Below, piece after piece: positions 1 through 9,503 of a stretch of DNA of 64,000 bases. The notes under the pieces are model-generated. The model was not told the DNA's origin, ran no database searches, and worked only from the letters and a program-made list of their open reading frames with translations. Numbering within the stretch: the stretch's first letter is position 1; each line of letters begins with the position of its first letter. The stretch is from positions 139,001 to 203,000 of the forward strand of contig NZ_AP024169.1 of assembly GCF_016591975.1 (NCBI RefSeq), read 5' to 3'. The stretch is from Anaeromicropila herbilytica (lineage in GTDB: Bacteria; Bacillota; Clostridia; Lachnospirales; Lachnospiraceae). A program made the position numbers and the translations under genes.

Positions 1-20
1 GAAAGGAAAGGTGATAGAAC

Positions 21-1538
21 ATGGATATCTTACATGATCAGGATAATATGGTAACTGCCAAAATCTCAACCAACCTTAAGGAGAATATTGATATTCTAGA
101 AGCATTATTTGTAGAGTGTTCGGATGTGATTAAGAGAACTCTGGTGATTGGAAATTACAATAAAGTACAGATCTATATGATTTATATTGATGGTATGGTT
201 AATAAGGAATTACTTGAGGAAGATACGATAAAGAACTTGATTTTCAAGATGGATGATCTTCCTAGTGATAATCAATATGAATATATTAAGGAAAAGGGGT
301 TAAGAACTGCTGATATTGGCGAATTATTGACAATGCAGAATATTACTCAAACTATATTAAGTGGCGATACGGTCTTACTAATTGATGGCTATGATAAAGC
401 AATTAAGATTGCAAGTAGATTCTATCCAAATCGTGGTGTCCCTGAGACTAAGACAGAGGTAGTTGTTAGAGGTTCAAAGGAAAGCTTTAGTGAAGTACTT
501 ATAATAAATCGAAGTCTGATTCGAAGAAGAATAAGGGATACAAAGTTAAAAGTTAAGCCAATTCAAGTCGGAGTTCGTAGTAAAACCGATATATCAATTA
601 TGTATATAGAAGACCTTGTCCAAGAAGGTTTGGTAGATGAAATTGTTAATAAGATCAATGATTATGTTATTGATGGAATCTTTGATAGTGGTATGCTTGA
701 GCAATTAACGGAATCTTCTTGGTATTCGCCATTTCCTCAGGTTCAATCTACTGAGAGACCGGATAAAGCAGCATCTGCTATATTAGAAGGTCGCGTTGTG
801 GTGATGGTGGATTGTTCACCTATGGTATTACTGTTTCCAACTACGATTGTCTCTTTTTTTCAAGCATCGGATGATTATTATAATCGTTGGGAATTAGCTA
901 GTATTACAAGAATACTACGTTATATAGCAGCATTCTTTGCAATTGCATTGCCGGCATTTTATATTTCGGTAATTAACTTTCAGCCAGAGATTATCCCTAC
1001 ACCGTTAACACTATCGCTTGCTGCGGCAAGAGATGGGGTGCCGTTTTCTGTTGTTATAGAAGTAATCGTTATGGAAGTAGCATTTGAGCTAATAAGTGAA
1101 GCGGGCATACGGCTTCCTGGCCCAATGGGAAGTACGGTTGGAATTGTTGGAGGCCTAATTATAGGTAATTCTGCTGTAGCTGCTAATCTAGTAAGCCCAA
1201 TTATAGTTATTATTGTTGCGTTAACAGCGATATGTTCCTTTACAATACCAAATGAAGCGTTTGCACAAGCATTTCGATTAAATCGATATCTTCTTATTAT
1301 ATTATCCGCTTTTTTAGGTTTTTACGGATTCTTATTAGGAATTATGATTATTGTGACACATTTAGCAGGACTTAAGAGCTTTGGAATACCATATTTGATT
1401 CCATTTGCTGTTTGTGAAGTGGATAAGAATAGTGAAACCAGAGATTCCATCTTACGTTTTCCAACCTTTGCTTTAAAGGAAAGGCCTGCTTATGCAAATC
1501 AAAAACAAAAGATTAAATTGAGAAAAAAGAATAAATAA
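21..1538 (+). CDS. GerA-family spore germinant receptor A subunit
   Basis: This is a 505-aa GerA/GerKA/SpoVAF-type protein of the spore inner membrane that takes part in sensing germinants. About 240 N-terminal residues are soluble. They are followed by the family hallmark ERPD...LEGR segment, several hydrophobic helices, and the block EAGIRLPGPMGSTVGIVGG, which is diagnostic of the family. The ATG is preceded by GGAAAGGTGAT. It is the first gene of a three-gene operon with the B and C subunits, the standard order for ger operons. Its promoter lies mostly outside the window. The germinant cannot be read from the sequence. Confidence 0.96.
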   Translation: MDILHDQDNMVTAKISTNLKENIDILEALFVECSDVIKRTLVIGNYNKVQIYMIYIDGMVNKELLEEDTIKNLIFKMDDLPSDNQYEYIKEKGLRTADIGELLTMQNITQTILSGDTVLLIDGYDKAIKIASRFYPNRGVPETKTEVVVRGSKESFSEVLIINRSLIRRRIRDTKLKVKPIQVGVRSKTDISIMYIEDLVQEGLVDEIVNKINDYVIDGIFDSGMLEQLTESSWYSPFPQVQSTERPDKAASAILEGRVVVMVDCSPMVLLFPTTIVSFFQASDDYYNRWELASITRILRYIAAFFAIALPAFYISVINFQPEIIPTPLTLSLAAARDGVPFSVVIEVIVMEVAFELISEAGIRLPGPMGSTVGIVGGLIIGNSAVAANLVSPIIVIIVALTAICSFTIPNEAFAQAFRLNRYLLIILSAFLGFYGFLLGIMIIVTHLAGLKSFGIPYLIPFAVCEVDKNSETRDSILRFPTFALKERPAYANQKQKIKLRKKNK

Positions 1539-1556
1539 AGAAAAAAGAATAAATAA
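1521..1556 (+). repeat. 18-bp tandem duplication over the gerA stop codon
   Basis: The unit AGAAAAAAGAATAAATAA occurs twice in tandem (1521-1538 and 1539-1556), followed by a partial third copy (AGAAAA). The first copy carries the stop codon of the upstream gene. Confidence 0.85.
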
Positions 1557-1619
1557 AGAAAAGTCACAGGGATATGTGATAGTTAAAGGAATCAAAAAAG
1601 GAAAGTAGGTGTAGAATAT

Positions 1620-2735
1620 TTGGTTATTGAGGATAATAACAAGATTTCTTTGAAACAATCTAGAAAAATGCTTGTTTTTGATCTCTTTAGCATACCGGGT
1701 CTTATCGTTCCCTATTTGGCAGCAAATACAGCTGGAAGGGATGGTATTCTAACAATTATTATAGGGACTGTATTTGCAATACTTTATGCAATTATAATCC
1801 TGAGGTTGAGCAGTTGCATTCAAGGAGGGTTTATTGAATACTCCCAAAGAAGTGTAGGTAAAATTTTAACAGCATTTTTTTATTTGTTTTATTTGGTGAA
1901 ATTATTTGCAACGCTTGTCTTTTCCGTTGCTTTCATGGGAAGTATCATTCGAGATACTTTTTTAGTAGATACTAATTTTAATATAATTATTGCAATTTTA
2001 TTGTTAACTTGCTCGTACACAGCATTTCGAGGAGTGGAAGTAAGAGCAAGGGTCATTGAGTTCTTATATTATATTGTTTTAGTGCCTATTATTATCTTAT
2101 TGTTACTGGGAATCAAAGGAATAGATATTAATAACTTAGCTCCAATAATAACTTCAAGTGGAACAAATATTATTGCAGGTAGTTATTATGTACTGCTTGC
2201 GTATTCAGCAATTGATTTATTTATCATAATACCAGCGTTTCTTTGCAAGCCAACTAAGGCTAAAATTAAATTTAATTGGTCAATTGGATTTATTGGGCTT
2301 TTCAATCTCTTATTATTCTGCGTTACAGTTGGTAATCTCGGAGTAGTTGGAACTACTAAGAAATTATGGGCGACTGTAACTGTTATGCAGATGATTAAAA
2401 TGCCAGGTGGAATGATTAAGAGGCAAGATGGTATCATGTTATCGTTATGGTTACTTGCTGCTTTTACTTTTATAAGCATGTTAATCTTTTATTTATCATA
2501 CCTAACAAATAAAGTTCTTGGTCGAAAGGATTATCAGTACTTTATTTTACCTTTTGTTGTAATTGCCTTTTTAGTTACACTAATTAAAATAGATATAACC
2601 ACTCTTTTTGAGTATTATGGGAAATATATGGCCTATATAGGATTTCCACAATCCATTCTAATTCCTGTCATTATAGTATCAATTGGTAAATTAAGAAAGA
2701 TTAAGGGAGTAGAGGAGGAGAAAGAAGATGAATAG
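1620..2735 (+). CDS. GerB-family spore germination permease subunit
   Basis: This 371-aa polytopic membrane protein belongs to the spore germination permease family (amino acid/polyamine/organocation-like fold). About ten hydrophobic segments run through the protein, and it ends in a charged tail rich in Glu and Lys. The start is TTG, with GGAAAGTAGGTG as the ribosome binding site. The last 8 bases overlap the start of the C-subunit gene, which suggests translational coupling. It is expected to form a receptor complex with the A and C subunits in the spore inner membrane. Confidence 0.95.
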   Translation: MVIEDNNKISLKQSRKMLVFDLFSIPGLIVPYLAANTAGRDGILTIIIGTVFAILYAIIILRLSSCIQGGFIEYSQRSVGKILTAFFYLFYLVKLFATLVFSVAFMGSIIRDTFLVDTNFNIIIAILLLTCSYTAFRGVEVRARVIEFLYYIVLVPIIILLLLGIKGIDINNLAPIITSSGTNIIAGSYYVLLAYSAIDLFIIIPAFLCKPTKAKIKFNWSIGFIGLFNLLLFCVTVGNLGVVGTTKKLWATVTVMQMIKMPGGMIKRQDGIMLSLWLLAAFTFISMLIFYLSYLTNKVLGRKDYQYFILPFVVIAFLVTLIKIDITTLFEYYGKYMAYIGFPQSILIPVIIVSIGKLRKIKGVEEEKEDE

Positions 2736-3876
2736 AGAACATATGAAATGTCTTAGAAAGAAAATCCTTTGTTGTTTCTTCTTTCTGCTTTTTTTCTCAT
2801 TCCTATTTACTGGATGCAGTGATATGGTAGAAATAGAAGATAGGGACTTTGTACAGGCACTAGGAATTGCAGTGAGTCAAGGTGAATTGAAGGTTAGTTA
2901 TGGGCTTCCTGATGTCTCGGCACTTACAGGACAGCCCGCAATGAAGGGTGATAAATTATTCGTTAGTTTCAGTGGAAAGAATTTTAATGATATTGAAGAA
3001 CAGTACGGATATAATTCAGAGAAGAAACTAGATTATAATCACTTGCAAGCTATTATATTTGAAGCTTCTGCAATACAGAATCCACAATATATGAAAAATG
3101 TATTGCTCTATATAGAAGAGAATTATGATATTGCTAGGAATACAAAAGCTTTTGTTACAACAAGTCTAGTTGAAGATGTTTTAAAACTAGATGAAACAAT
3201 GAGCGGAAGCGTAGGAGATTATTTAGAGAGTTATTATAAGAATAATCGGAGTAAACATCTAAAAGAGGAGTGTACCATAGGAGATTTGATTACGGCTATG
3301 AATAATAAGGATCAAGTAATTCATATTCCTATACTAACAATTCAGAATAAGCGTTTTAAAGTAGATGGTATTGGTATCTTTGATGGGGAGACTTGTGAAT
3401 GCAAAGAGTATATGAGTGAAGAAGAAAGTAAGTATTTATATTTAGCGGATGGTAAAGTTAAAGAGATAAGTGTTGCATTAGCCGATGGTTATGCGATTCG
3501 TATTAATGATGTAAAAACAAAATATACTTATTCATTAAAGAATAATATACCTTACATCCATCTTGACTTAAATGGTGAGGCAAAGTTAGTAGACTATGAT
3601 GTTAATGTGACCAATATAAGTGATAAAAGTAAAAGGTTGAATAAAACAATGATAGAAAAACAAGTGAATAATCAAATAAAAAATATTCTAAATGGTTATT
3701 TTAAAAGTTATGTAAAAGATAAGAATATTGATTTCCTAAATCTATATCGCGAATCAGGCATAAGAAGTCGAACCATTTGGCTTCGTTATAGGAATAATCA
3801 AAAAGCATTCCTAGAGGATGCAGATTTTAATGTGGGCGTAAAGATAGACTTGGATCATAATATATTTGACAAATAA
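2728..3876 (+). CDS. Ger(x)C-family germination lipoprotein
   Basis: This is the 382-aa C subunit of the germinant receptor. It has a basic N-terminus, a hydrophobic stretch and a lipobox ending LFTGC near residue 30, so lipid attachment at that Cys is expected. The segment EIEDRDFVQALGIAV just after the lipobox is typical of Ger(x)C proteins. It starts inside the end of the B-subunit gene, behind GGAGGAG. The three-subunit receptor is therefore complete in this operon. Confidence 0.95.
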   Translation: MNREHMKCLRKKILCCFFFLLFFSFLFTGCSDMVEIEDRDFVQALGIAVSQGELKVSYGLPDVSALTGQPAMKGDKLFVSFSGKNFNDIEEQYGYNSEKKLDYNHLQAIIFEASAIQNPQYMKNVLLYIEENYDIARNTKAFVTTSLVEDVLKLDETMSGSVGDYLESYYKNNRSKHLKEECTIGDLITAMNNKDQVIHIPILTIQNKRFKVDGIGIFDGETCECKEYMSEEESKYLYLADGKVKEISVALADGYAIRINDVKTKYTYSLKNNIPYIHLDLNGEAKLVDYDVNVTNISDKSKRLNKTMIEKQVNNQIKNILNGYFKSYVKDKNIDFLNLYRESGIRSRTIWLRYRNNQKAFLEDADFNVGVKIDLDHNIFDK

Positions 3877-3884
3877 TAGAAACA

Positions 3885-3945
3885 TTAGAGCGTCAAAAGT
3901 CATGTTTTAGTTTATCGAGTGTATATTGATGTATAATTATTAATT
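3885..3945 (+). repeat. Degenerate solo end of the MITE-like family
   Basis: This stretch aligns with the terminal inverted repeat of the element at 17115-17387. It shares GTCAAAAG, a TTTTAGTTTA block, GAGTGTATAT and GTATAATTATTAATT. No second end is visible. It lies directly beside the large palindrome at 3955-4223. Confidence 0.6.
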
Positions 3946-3954
3946 ATGACTGGA

Positions 3955-4223
3955 AAAGTCCCTTATTGTAGTTTAGTTTGAATATCACTGTATAGATATG
4001 CGTGTTGTTTTTTTGATTAAAGAAGTATAAGAAAATCTAAATGAAGAAGGAATCCTTCAAACATAATCAGATGGAGCGAACTCGCTGGAAAGCGCTCAGA
4101 CAGCACTCCTTCTGATTATTGAAGGATTCCTTCTTCATTAAGATTTTCTAATACTCTTGAAAACAAAAATACAGCACGCATATTTATACAGTAATATTCA
4201 TTATACTTTTTGAAAGGGACTTT
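3955..4223 (+). repeat. Large palindromic element, copy 1 (conserved apical loop)
   Basis: The whole 269 bp folds back on itself: the outer arm AAAGTCCCTT (3955) pairs with AAGGGACTTT (4214-4223). The inner stem (4064-4076 with 4106-4118) is nearly perfect. The apical loop holds AACTCGC (4079-4085), 8 bases, then GCTCAGACAG (4094-4103). The loop and the arm word TTCTAATACTCTT (4146-4158) recur in copy 2 at 10883-11137, although the stem sequences differ. It fills most of the gap between the germination operon and spoIIR. No gene is seen in it. Confidence 0.85.
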
Positions 4224-4501
4224 ATCAGTGATTCCAGGTCATTTGCCTAGCAAACCATGATATAGAGATGTGCAAATGATAGAATTCGGATAACAAAATA
4301 AAAAAATACAGTATATCATGTTTGAGATAGAAAAAAATGGAAACAATATATCCTATAAGAAGTATGAGTAAGAAGTAAGAAAGTTTGATAAGGAAAAAGA
4401 GCGAATTCTTATCAGACTTTCCTATAACAACTAACTTTGATATTATCACATCTCCTAGATTAAGAAGATGGATAGAATCCAAAGTATAAATAGGAGGATA
4501 T

Positions 4502-5185
4502 ATGAGCAGATCAATCTCAACAATACATAAAAGATCAAATCCAAAAAGATCAAATCGAAATAATATATATTTATTATTTATAATATTAATAGTGTTTCTT
4601 GTAGTTAATATTATGCCAATGGATAGTTGCAGTGCTGATAGTAAGCAAATTCAAGAAGGAATCGCAAATGAAATAATACGTTTGCATGTAATTGCAAATA
4701 GTGATAGTAGAGATGACCAGGCATTAAAGTTAAAGGTAAAAGATGCAGTTGTAAAAGCTATGGCAGTTAAATTTAAAAACATTAATTCAAAAGAGAGAGC
4801 CAGACAAGTAATTATTAAGAATATTCCAGAAATTAAGAAGATTGCATTACATGCTATTAGGGAAAATGGTTACCAGTATGGAGTGAAAGTCTCTTTATCG
4901 AATACTTATTTTCCTACAAAAATATATGGCGATATGACCTTTCCACCAGGGGTGTATGAGGCTCTAAGAGTTCAAATTGGTGGTGCAGAGGGTAGAAACT
5001 GGTGGTGTGTTATGTTTCCTCCATTGTGCTTTGTGGATACGACCTATAGTATCGTTCCAAAGGAGTCCAAACATAAGCTAAAGAAGTTGCTAACCAATGA
5101 TGAATACAATACAATTCTGGGAAAAGAAAAAGTAGAAGTTAAGGTAAAATTCCGTTTCATTGAGATAATTAAGGATATATTTTAG
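4502..5185 (+). CDS. spoIIR: Stage II sporulation protein R
   Basis: This 227-aa secreted signalling protein is made in the forespore under sigma-F in model sporulators and triggers SpoIIGA-dependent processing of pro-sigma-E. One N-terminal membrane segment (about residues 24-40) is followed by the family blocks RLHVIANSDS and, later, WWCVMFPPLCFVD. The start is ATG behind TAGGAGGAT. The N-terminus before the membrane segment is longer and more basic than usual. It follows the germination operon but is separated from it by a long palindrome, so it is probably transcribed on its own. Confidence 0.95.
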   Translation: MSRSISTIHKRSNPKRSNRNNIYLLFIILIVFLVVNIMPMDSCSADSKQIQEGIANEIIRLHVIANSDSRDDQALKLKVKDAVVKAMAVKFKNINSKERARQVIIKNIPEIKKIALHAIRENGYQYGVKVSLSNTYFPTKIYGDMTFPPGVYEALRVQIGGAEGRNWWCVMFPPLCFVDTTYSIVPKESKHKLKKLLTNDEYNTILGKEKVEVKVKFRFIEIIKDIF

Positions 5186-5526
5186 AATATTTTTTAGCTG
5201 ATGTTTTAGCTGTCCATTTTACTTTAGGTTAAAAATGTATTGAATAATTGGCTCATAAAGAGTAAAATTATATAGTATCTAGAACAAATGTTGTGTTACG
5301 TGGTAATACAAAGACACATGAATCAACATTGTTATGAAAATACTAGGTATAAATACCCTTATATTGAATAGGATATAATACTGTTAATTATCTAGAAGGA
5401 TTCGAGAGTTAAAAGCTTTGTTTTAGTTTAATGAGTGTACATCGCTGTATAATTATTAACAAAATATCTTCAAGGAGTTAATAGTAAATATTTTATAAAA
5501 TAGAAGAAAGAAAGGATTTCATCACG
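5186..5526. other. Intergenic region between spoIIR and ddl
   Basis: This is 341 bp of AT-rich DNA. The only structured part I see is the solo repeat end at 5399-5460. The ddl ribosome binding site (GAAAGGA) is at the right edge. No terminator or small ORF stands out. Confidence 0.6.
5399..5460 (+). repeat. Solo end of the MITE-like family
   Basis: GATTCGAGAGTTAAAAG, then GTTTTAGTTTAATGAGTGTA and CATCGCTGTATAATTATTAA match the terminal repeat of the element at 17115-17387. No opposite end is present nearby. Confidence 0.7.
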
Positions 5527-6588
5527 ATGAGTAAAAAGACAGTAGCAGTTATATTTGGCGGACAGTCCTCAGAGCATGAGGTTTCCCTTATTTCAGCAAC
5601 AACAATTATTTCAAATATAAATAAAGATTATTATGATATAGTAATGATTGGTATTACAAAAGAAGGTAAATGGTTAAAAGTAGATAGTATAGAGGATATT
5701 ACTTCTGGTGCTTGGAAGGAAAGCAAAGTAGGTGCAATTATCTCTCCAGATGCAACGAACAAAGGAGTGCTATTAATTGAGAAATCACAAATGACTTTAC
5801 AAAAAGTTGATGTGGTATTTCCAGCATTACATGGAATGTATGGAGAAGATGGAACCATACAAGGGCTATTAGAATTAGCTAAGATTCCTTATGTAGGATG
5901 TGGAGTTGTAGCATCAGGTGTATCTATGGATAAATTCTATACTAAGATAATCGTGGATACGTTAGATGTAAGGCAGGCAGAATATGTTCCAGTTCTAAAA
6001 GGCGAATTAAAAGAAATGGATGCAGTAGTGGAGAGAATCGAATCGAAACTTTCTTATCCTGTATTTGTCAAGCCTTCGAATGCTGGCTCTTCCCAAGGAG
6101 TATCAAAAGCTAGCGATAGAGATGGATTAGTAGCAGCATTAGAACTCGCTGCTAAACATGATAAAAAGATTCTTGTAGAAGAGACAATTATAGGTAGAGA
6201 GATTGAATGTGCAGTGCTTGGTGGAAGAGATCCTAAGGCGTCTGGTGTTGGTGAGATTCTTGCAGCAGCAGATTTCTATGATTACGATGCGAAGTATAAC
6301 AATGCAGAATCTAAGACAGTAATTAATCCAGAATTACCAGAGGGTGTAGCAGAAGAAGTAAGAGATAAAGCAGTTAGGATATTTAAAGCAGTAGATGGCT
6401 ATGGTTTATCAAGAGTTGATTTCTTCTTAGAAAAAGGTACGAACGAAGTAGTATTTAACGAAATTAATACACTACCTGGATTCACTTCGATTAGTATGTA
6501 TCCTATGCTTTGGGAAGCAAAAGGTATTGGAAAACAACAATTAGTCGAGAAATTAATTCAATTAGCATTTGCAAGAAGTAACGACTAG
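5527..6588 (+). CDS. ddl: D-alanine--D-alanine ligase
   Basis: This 353-aa ATP-grasp enzyme joins two D-alanines for peptidoglycan precursor synthesis in the cytoplasm. The N-terminus carries GGQSSEHEVS, the ATP-binding region contains VFVKPSNAGSSQG (about residues 180-193), and the C-terminal metal site is FNEINTLPGF. The omega-loop segment YDYDAKY has the Tyr typical of D-Ala-D-Ala ligases rather than VanA-type D-lactate ligases. Length is normal. The next gene, murI, supplies D-glutamate for the same pathway and starts 13 bp downstream. Confidence 0.97.
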   Translation: MSKKTVAVIFGGQSSEHEVSLISATTIISNINKDYYDIVMIGITKEGKWLKVDSIEDITSGAWKESKVGAIISPDATNKGVLLIEKSQMTLQKVDVVFPALHGMYGEDGTIQGLLELAKIPYVGCGVVASGVSMDKFYTKIIVDTLDVRQAEYVPVLKGELKEMDAVVERIESKLSYPVFVKPSNAGSSQGVSKASDRDGLVAALELAAKHDKKILVEETIIGREIECAVLGGRDPKASGVGEILAAADFYDYDAKYNNAESKTVINPELPEGVAEEVRDKAVRIFKAVDGYGLSRVDFFLEKGTNEVVFNEINTLPGFTSISMYPMLWEAKGIGKQQLVEKLIQLAFARSND

Positions 6589-6601
6589 GAGGATATTTGG
6601 T

Positions 6602-7411
6602 ATGGCAAGTAATGCTCCTATTGGAGTATTTGACTCTGGAGTAGGTGGACTTACCGTTGTTAGAGAGATTATGAGGCAGATTCCCAATGAGACAATAGTA
6701 TACTTTGGGGATACTGCCAGAGTACCATATGGTAGTAAATCTAAAGAGACAGTAACTACATACTCAAGACAAATCATTAAATTTTTACAAACACAAGAGG
6801 TTAAAGCAATTGTTATTGCATGTAATACAGCAAGTGCATTTGCACTAGAAACAGTTAAAGATGAGATTGATATTCCTATTATTGGAGTAGTAAAACCAGG
6901 TGCAAAAGTTGCAGCTGAGACGACTCAGAATGGAAAGATCGGAATTATTGCAACAGAAGGTACCATAAGCAGTGGAATCTATAATGAGCTAATCACGAAG
7001 ATTAATCCAGAACTTAAGGTATATGGTAAGGCGTGCCCCCTATTCGTTCCACTTGTGGAAGAGGGCCTAATTGACGACCCAATAACGTTAGAAATGGCTT
7101 CCCGCTACATAAAGGAATTGCAAGAGTATGATATTGATACGCTTGTATTAGGTTGTACCCATTATCCATTGCTTCGTCATACGATTCAAAAGGTTGTAGG
7201 AGATAAGGTAAATCTAATTAATCCTGCATTTGAAACTGCAGTTCGTCTTAGAGAACTATTATTGCAGAAGAATATTGAGAGTAACACTTTAGAAACTAAT
7301 CATAAGTTCTATGTGAGTGACGGTGCAGAAAAGTTTAAGACATTTGCCAATACGATATTACCTTGTGATGTTGCAACAACAAAGGATGTCAATATAGAAC
7401 AGTATAAGTAG
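6602..7411 (+). CDS. murI: Glutamate racemase
   Basis: This 269-aa cytoplasmic enzyme interconverts L- and D-glutamate for peptidoglycan. Visible motifs are VFDSGVGGLTV near the N-terminus and the two catalytic-cysteine blocks, ACNTAS and GCTHYP. I chose ATG 6602, with AGGAGGA at 6589-6595. The longer frame back to 6569 would overlap ddl and lacks a ribosome binding site. Clustering with ddl suggests a small wall-precursor operon. Confidence 0.96.
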   Translation: MASNAPIGVFDSGVGGLTVVREIMRQIPNETIVYFGDTARVPYGSKSKETVTTYSRQIIKFLQTQEVKAIVIACNTASAFALETVKDEIDIPIIGVVKPGAKVAAETTQNGKIGIIATEGTISSGIYNELITKINPELKVYGKACPLFVPLVEEGLIDDPITLEMASRYIKELQEYDIDTLVLGCTHYPLLRHTIQKVVGDKVNLINPAFETAVRLRELLLQKNIESNTLETNHKFYVSDGAEKFKTFANTILPCDVATTKDVNIEQYK

Positions 7412-7447
7412 GCAATAAAAAACGGAAAGGCACAGGTAAAGTATAGA

Positions 7448-7876
7448 ATGACAAAGGATGTGTTAGTTTCTGTTGCAGGTTTGCAATTTGAAGTTGATCA
7501 GGATGCACCCATTGAAGTAATTACTACTGGAGAGTACTATTTTAAGAACCAGAAGCATTTTGTTTTATATGAGGAAATCTTAGATGGTTACTCTGAAGTT
7601 ACAAAAAATACGGTTAAAGTATCGGATAAACAAGTAGAAATCATGAAAAAGGGTTCTAGTAATGTGCATATGATTTTCGAAGAAAATAAGAAAAATATGA
7701 CGTATTACAATACACCATTTGGAGAGCTACTAATTGGAATTCATACTACTTTAATTGATGTGAAGGAAGAAGAGGATAATATCCAGATTAAGATTGAGTA
7801 TATATTAGATGTAAATTACAATTATATATCCAATTGTGAGATTACCATTCATATCAAAGCAAAAGGTGAGAAATAA
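7448..7876 (+). CDS. DUF1934 (YwiB-like) beta-barrel protein
   Basis: This 142-aa protein matches the small calycin-like DUF1934 family in length and pattern (alternating beta strands, a TPFGELLIGIHTT block near residue 90). Its function is unknown. It follows murI by 36 bp with a weak GGAAAGG site and is probably the last gene of that operon, which ends at the hairpin at 7917. Confidence 0.8.
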   Translation: MTKDVLVSVAGLQFEVDQDAPIEVITTGEYYFKNQKHFVLYEEILDGYSEVTKNTVKVSDKQVEIMKKGSSNVHMIFEENKKNMTYYNTPFGELLIGIHTTLIDVKEEEDNIQIKIEYILDVNYNYISNCEITIHIKAKGEK

Positions 7877-7916
7877 TACTGAAATAATATCGAATTTTAT
7901 AGAAGTGAATATAAAT

Positions 7917-7949
7917 AAAAAGGACATCTCGTGAAGGGATGTCCTTTTC
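7917..7949 (+). terminator. Bidirectional intrinsic terminator
   Basis: AAAAGGACATCTC and GGGATGTCCTTTT form a stem flanked by A and T runs. It lies between convergent genes and can serve both. Confidence 0.85.
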
Positions 7950-8012
7950 TACGATATAGTTTGAGCAGATTAGACCAGCTCTTAAGCTAACTATATTGTT
8001 TTATATTATAAA

Positions 8013-8474
8013 TTACTTTGTATCTTTTCTTAAAACTTTATTTTTCATTTTCTTAAAGAAACCTTGTTTCACTGGTTTTTGATCAAGGTTTGTACGAAGC
8101 CCTTTAACATCCATGATGTAGATACCATTAACTACTGCTTTTACTTCTTTCTTTAATGGAACTAGATCAAAAATCTTCTCATCACAGATCATAGTCATTA
8201 CTTTTGGTCCGATTTTTGCTTTTACGATTGGCACTTTCGAACGTCTTAGATATTTTGGAGTCTGATCAACAACAATCTTAGGTAGATTTGCCTCGGTTAA
8301 CTTCATACGTTTTTTATCTATTACAAGCATAGACATGGTCTGTGCGCCAATCTTCATTTGCGCTTGACTTGCTTCTGATTTCTTTTGCAATCTGCTTCCA
8401 AAAATATACAAAGCAACTAATGCTCCAATAGCTACTACTAATACAACCAAAAATACAATAGTCCAGATATTCAC
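8013..8474 (-). CDS. Membrane-anchored protein of unknown function
   Basis: This 153-aa protein begins with one strong transmembrane helix (about residues 4-28), followed by a soluble, basic domain with repeated short hydrophobic strands and a very basic C-terminus (KKMKNKVLRK). The start is GTG with AAGGAGGG upstream. I do not recognise a family. It shares its 3' terminator with the DUF1934 gene. Confidence 0.75.
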   Translation of the reverse strand: MNIWTIVFLVVLVVAIGALVALYIFGSRLQKKSEASQAQMKIGAQTMSMLVIDKKRMKLTEANLPKIVVDQTPKYLRRSKVPIVKAKIGPKVMTMICDEKIFDLVPLKKEVKAVVNGIYIMDVKGLRTNLDQKPVKQGFFKKMKNKVLRKDTK

Positions 8475-8606
8475 TTATTTCCCTCCTTATATTCAATTGT
8501 AACGATTTATTTTATCATTTTTGCCCTGATAATTCAAGTAGTACAGATATATAAGTTATTAATACTTCACAGTTGATAGATACATTTTTTGATAGTGATG
8601 ATTAAT

Positions 8607-9338
8607 TTACTGATAATTGACTTCGTTTTTTTTAAGGGTATCTTTTAAAATATCTTGAACGTGTGCGCCTAAGTATTTTTTCTGTTCTTTGGATAAGTCT
8701 TCTACACGTACAGGCTTGCAATATTCTACAATCACATGACCCTTTTTTATCCAAGGCATGTGGAGTTCGAGCAATTCATCGGTATGACTCATTGCAACAG
8801 GAACAATCGGAGCTCCGGATTTTTCAGCCATCTTTAGGCTTCCTTCTTTAAATGGAAGCATCTCTTTTTCGTGATTTCTTGTACCTTCGGGTGCTATAAA
8901 AATAGAATGACCATTTTTTAATAAATTTACACCTTCTAGAATTGTTTTTAGACCTTCTCTTGCATTTTCACGGTCTAAGAATAAACAGTGAAGATACCTC
9001 ATCCATCTTGCGATACAAGGAATATGTTCCATTTCTTTTTTGGCTACAAAGCCTGCTAATTTGCCAACTGTGGTGTAGCCAATTAGGATATCAAAATAAC
9101 TTCTATGGTTAAAAACAAATAACGCAGCTTCCTCTTTTGGAATATTTTCTTTTCCTTTTACGGTAACTTTGATTCCACACAGAAATAAGATCATTCTAAA
9201 TGCAGTAACAACGATTGCTTGCGAACTTTTAACTTTTAAGCCTGGGTTAATTTTGCCAATGATAAATTCTATTAAATATAGCGGAAGGCTAACAATAGAA
9301 TAAACAATTAAAAATAGTATAACCAATAAACTACGCAT
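8607..9338 (-). CDS. 1-acyl-sn-glycerol-3-phosphate acyltransferase (PlsC-like)
   Basis: This 243-aa membrane acyltransferase of phospholipid synthesis transfers a second acyl chain to lysophosphatidate. It has an N-terminal membrane helix, the catalytic NHRSYFD motif (NHx4D), and EGTRN with a following PFKEG block. I chose ATG 9338, which sits behind AGGAGGATACGTT. A frame extends upstream to 9392 but would cover a repeat copy (9377-9427) and has no better ribosome binding site. Confidence 0.92.
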   Translation of the reverse strand: MRSLLVILFLIVYSIVSLPLYLIEFIIGKINPGLKVKSSQAIVVTAFRMILFLCGIKVTVKGKENIPKEEAALFVFNHRSYFDILIGYTTVGKLAGFVAKKEMEHIPCIARWMRYLHCLFLDRENAREGLKTILEGVNLLKNGHSIFIAPEGTRNHEKEMLPFKEGSLKMAEKSGAPIVPVAMSHTDELLELHMPWIKKGHVIVEYCKPVRVEDLSKEQKKYLGAHVQDILKDTLKKNEVNYQ

Positions 9339-9376
9339 AACGTATCCTCCTATAGAAAGCGTAAATTCTTCATAGC

Positions 9377-9427
9377 ATGAGTTGCCCGACAAATGACCTG
9401 TTCAGGAAGTAGTCTAGGCAATTTGCA
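9377..9427 (+). repeat. Short hairpin repeat, copy 1
   Basis: ATGAGTTGCCCGACAA, a TGACC block and AGTAGTC...GGCAATTTGC match the hairpin at 54357-54404. This copy has a mismatched right arm and is followed by little T-run. Confidence 0.6.
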
Positions 9428-9444
9428 AGATTATTGTAACAAAT

Positions 9445-9480
9445 AAAAAATGGTTATACAAGTTGCATAACCATTTTTTA
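9445..9480 (-). terminator. Intrinsic terminator of the VanY-like gene
   Basis: AAAAAATGGTTAT pairs with ATAACCATTTTTT around a short loop. On the minus strand it lies 24 bp after the stop of the peptidase gene and is followed by a T run. Confidence 0.85.
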
Positions 9481-9503
9481 TCGATAAATAATTAAAGACG
9501 GAC

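Noticed and set aside
9339..9392. N-terminal extension of the PlsC-like acyltransferase
   Set aside because: It overlaps a hairpin repeat copy, and the internal ATG has an ideal AGGAGG site.
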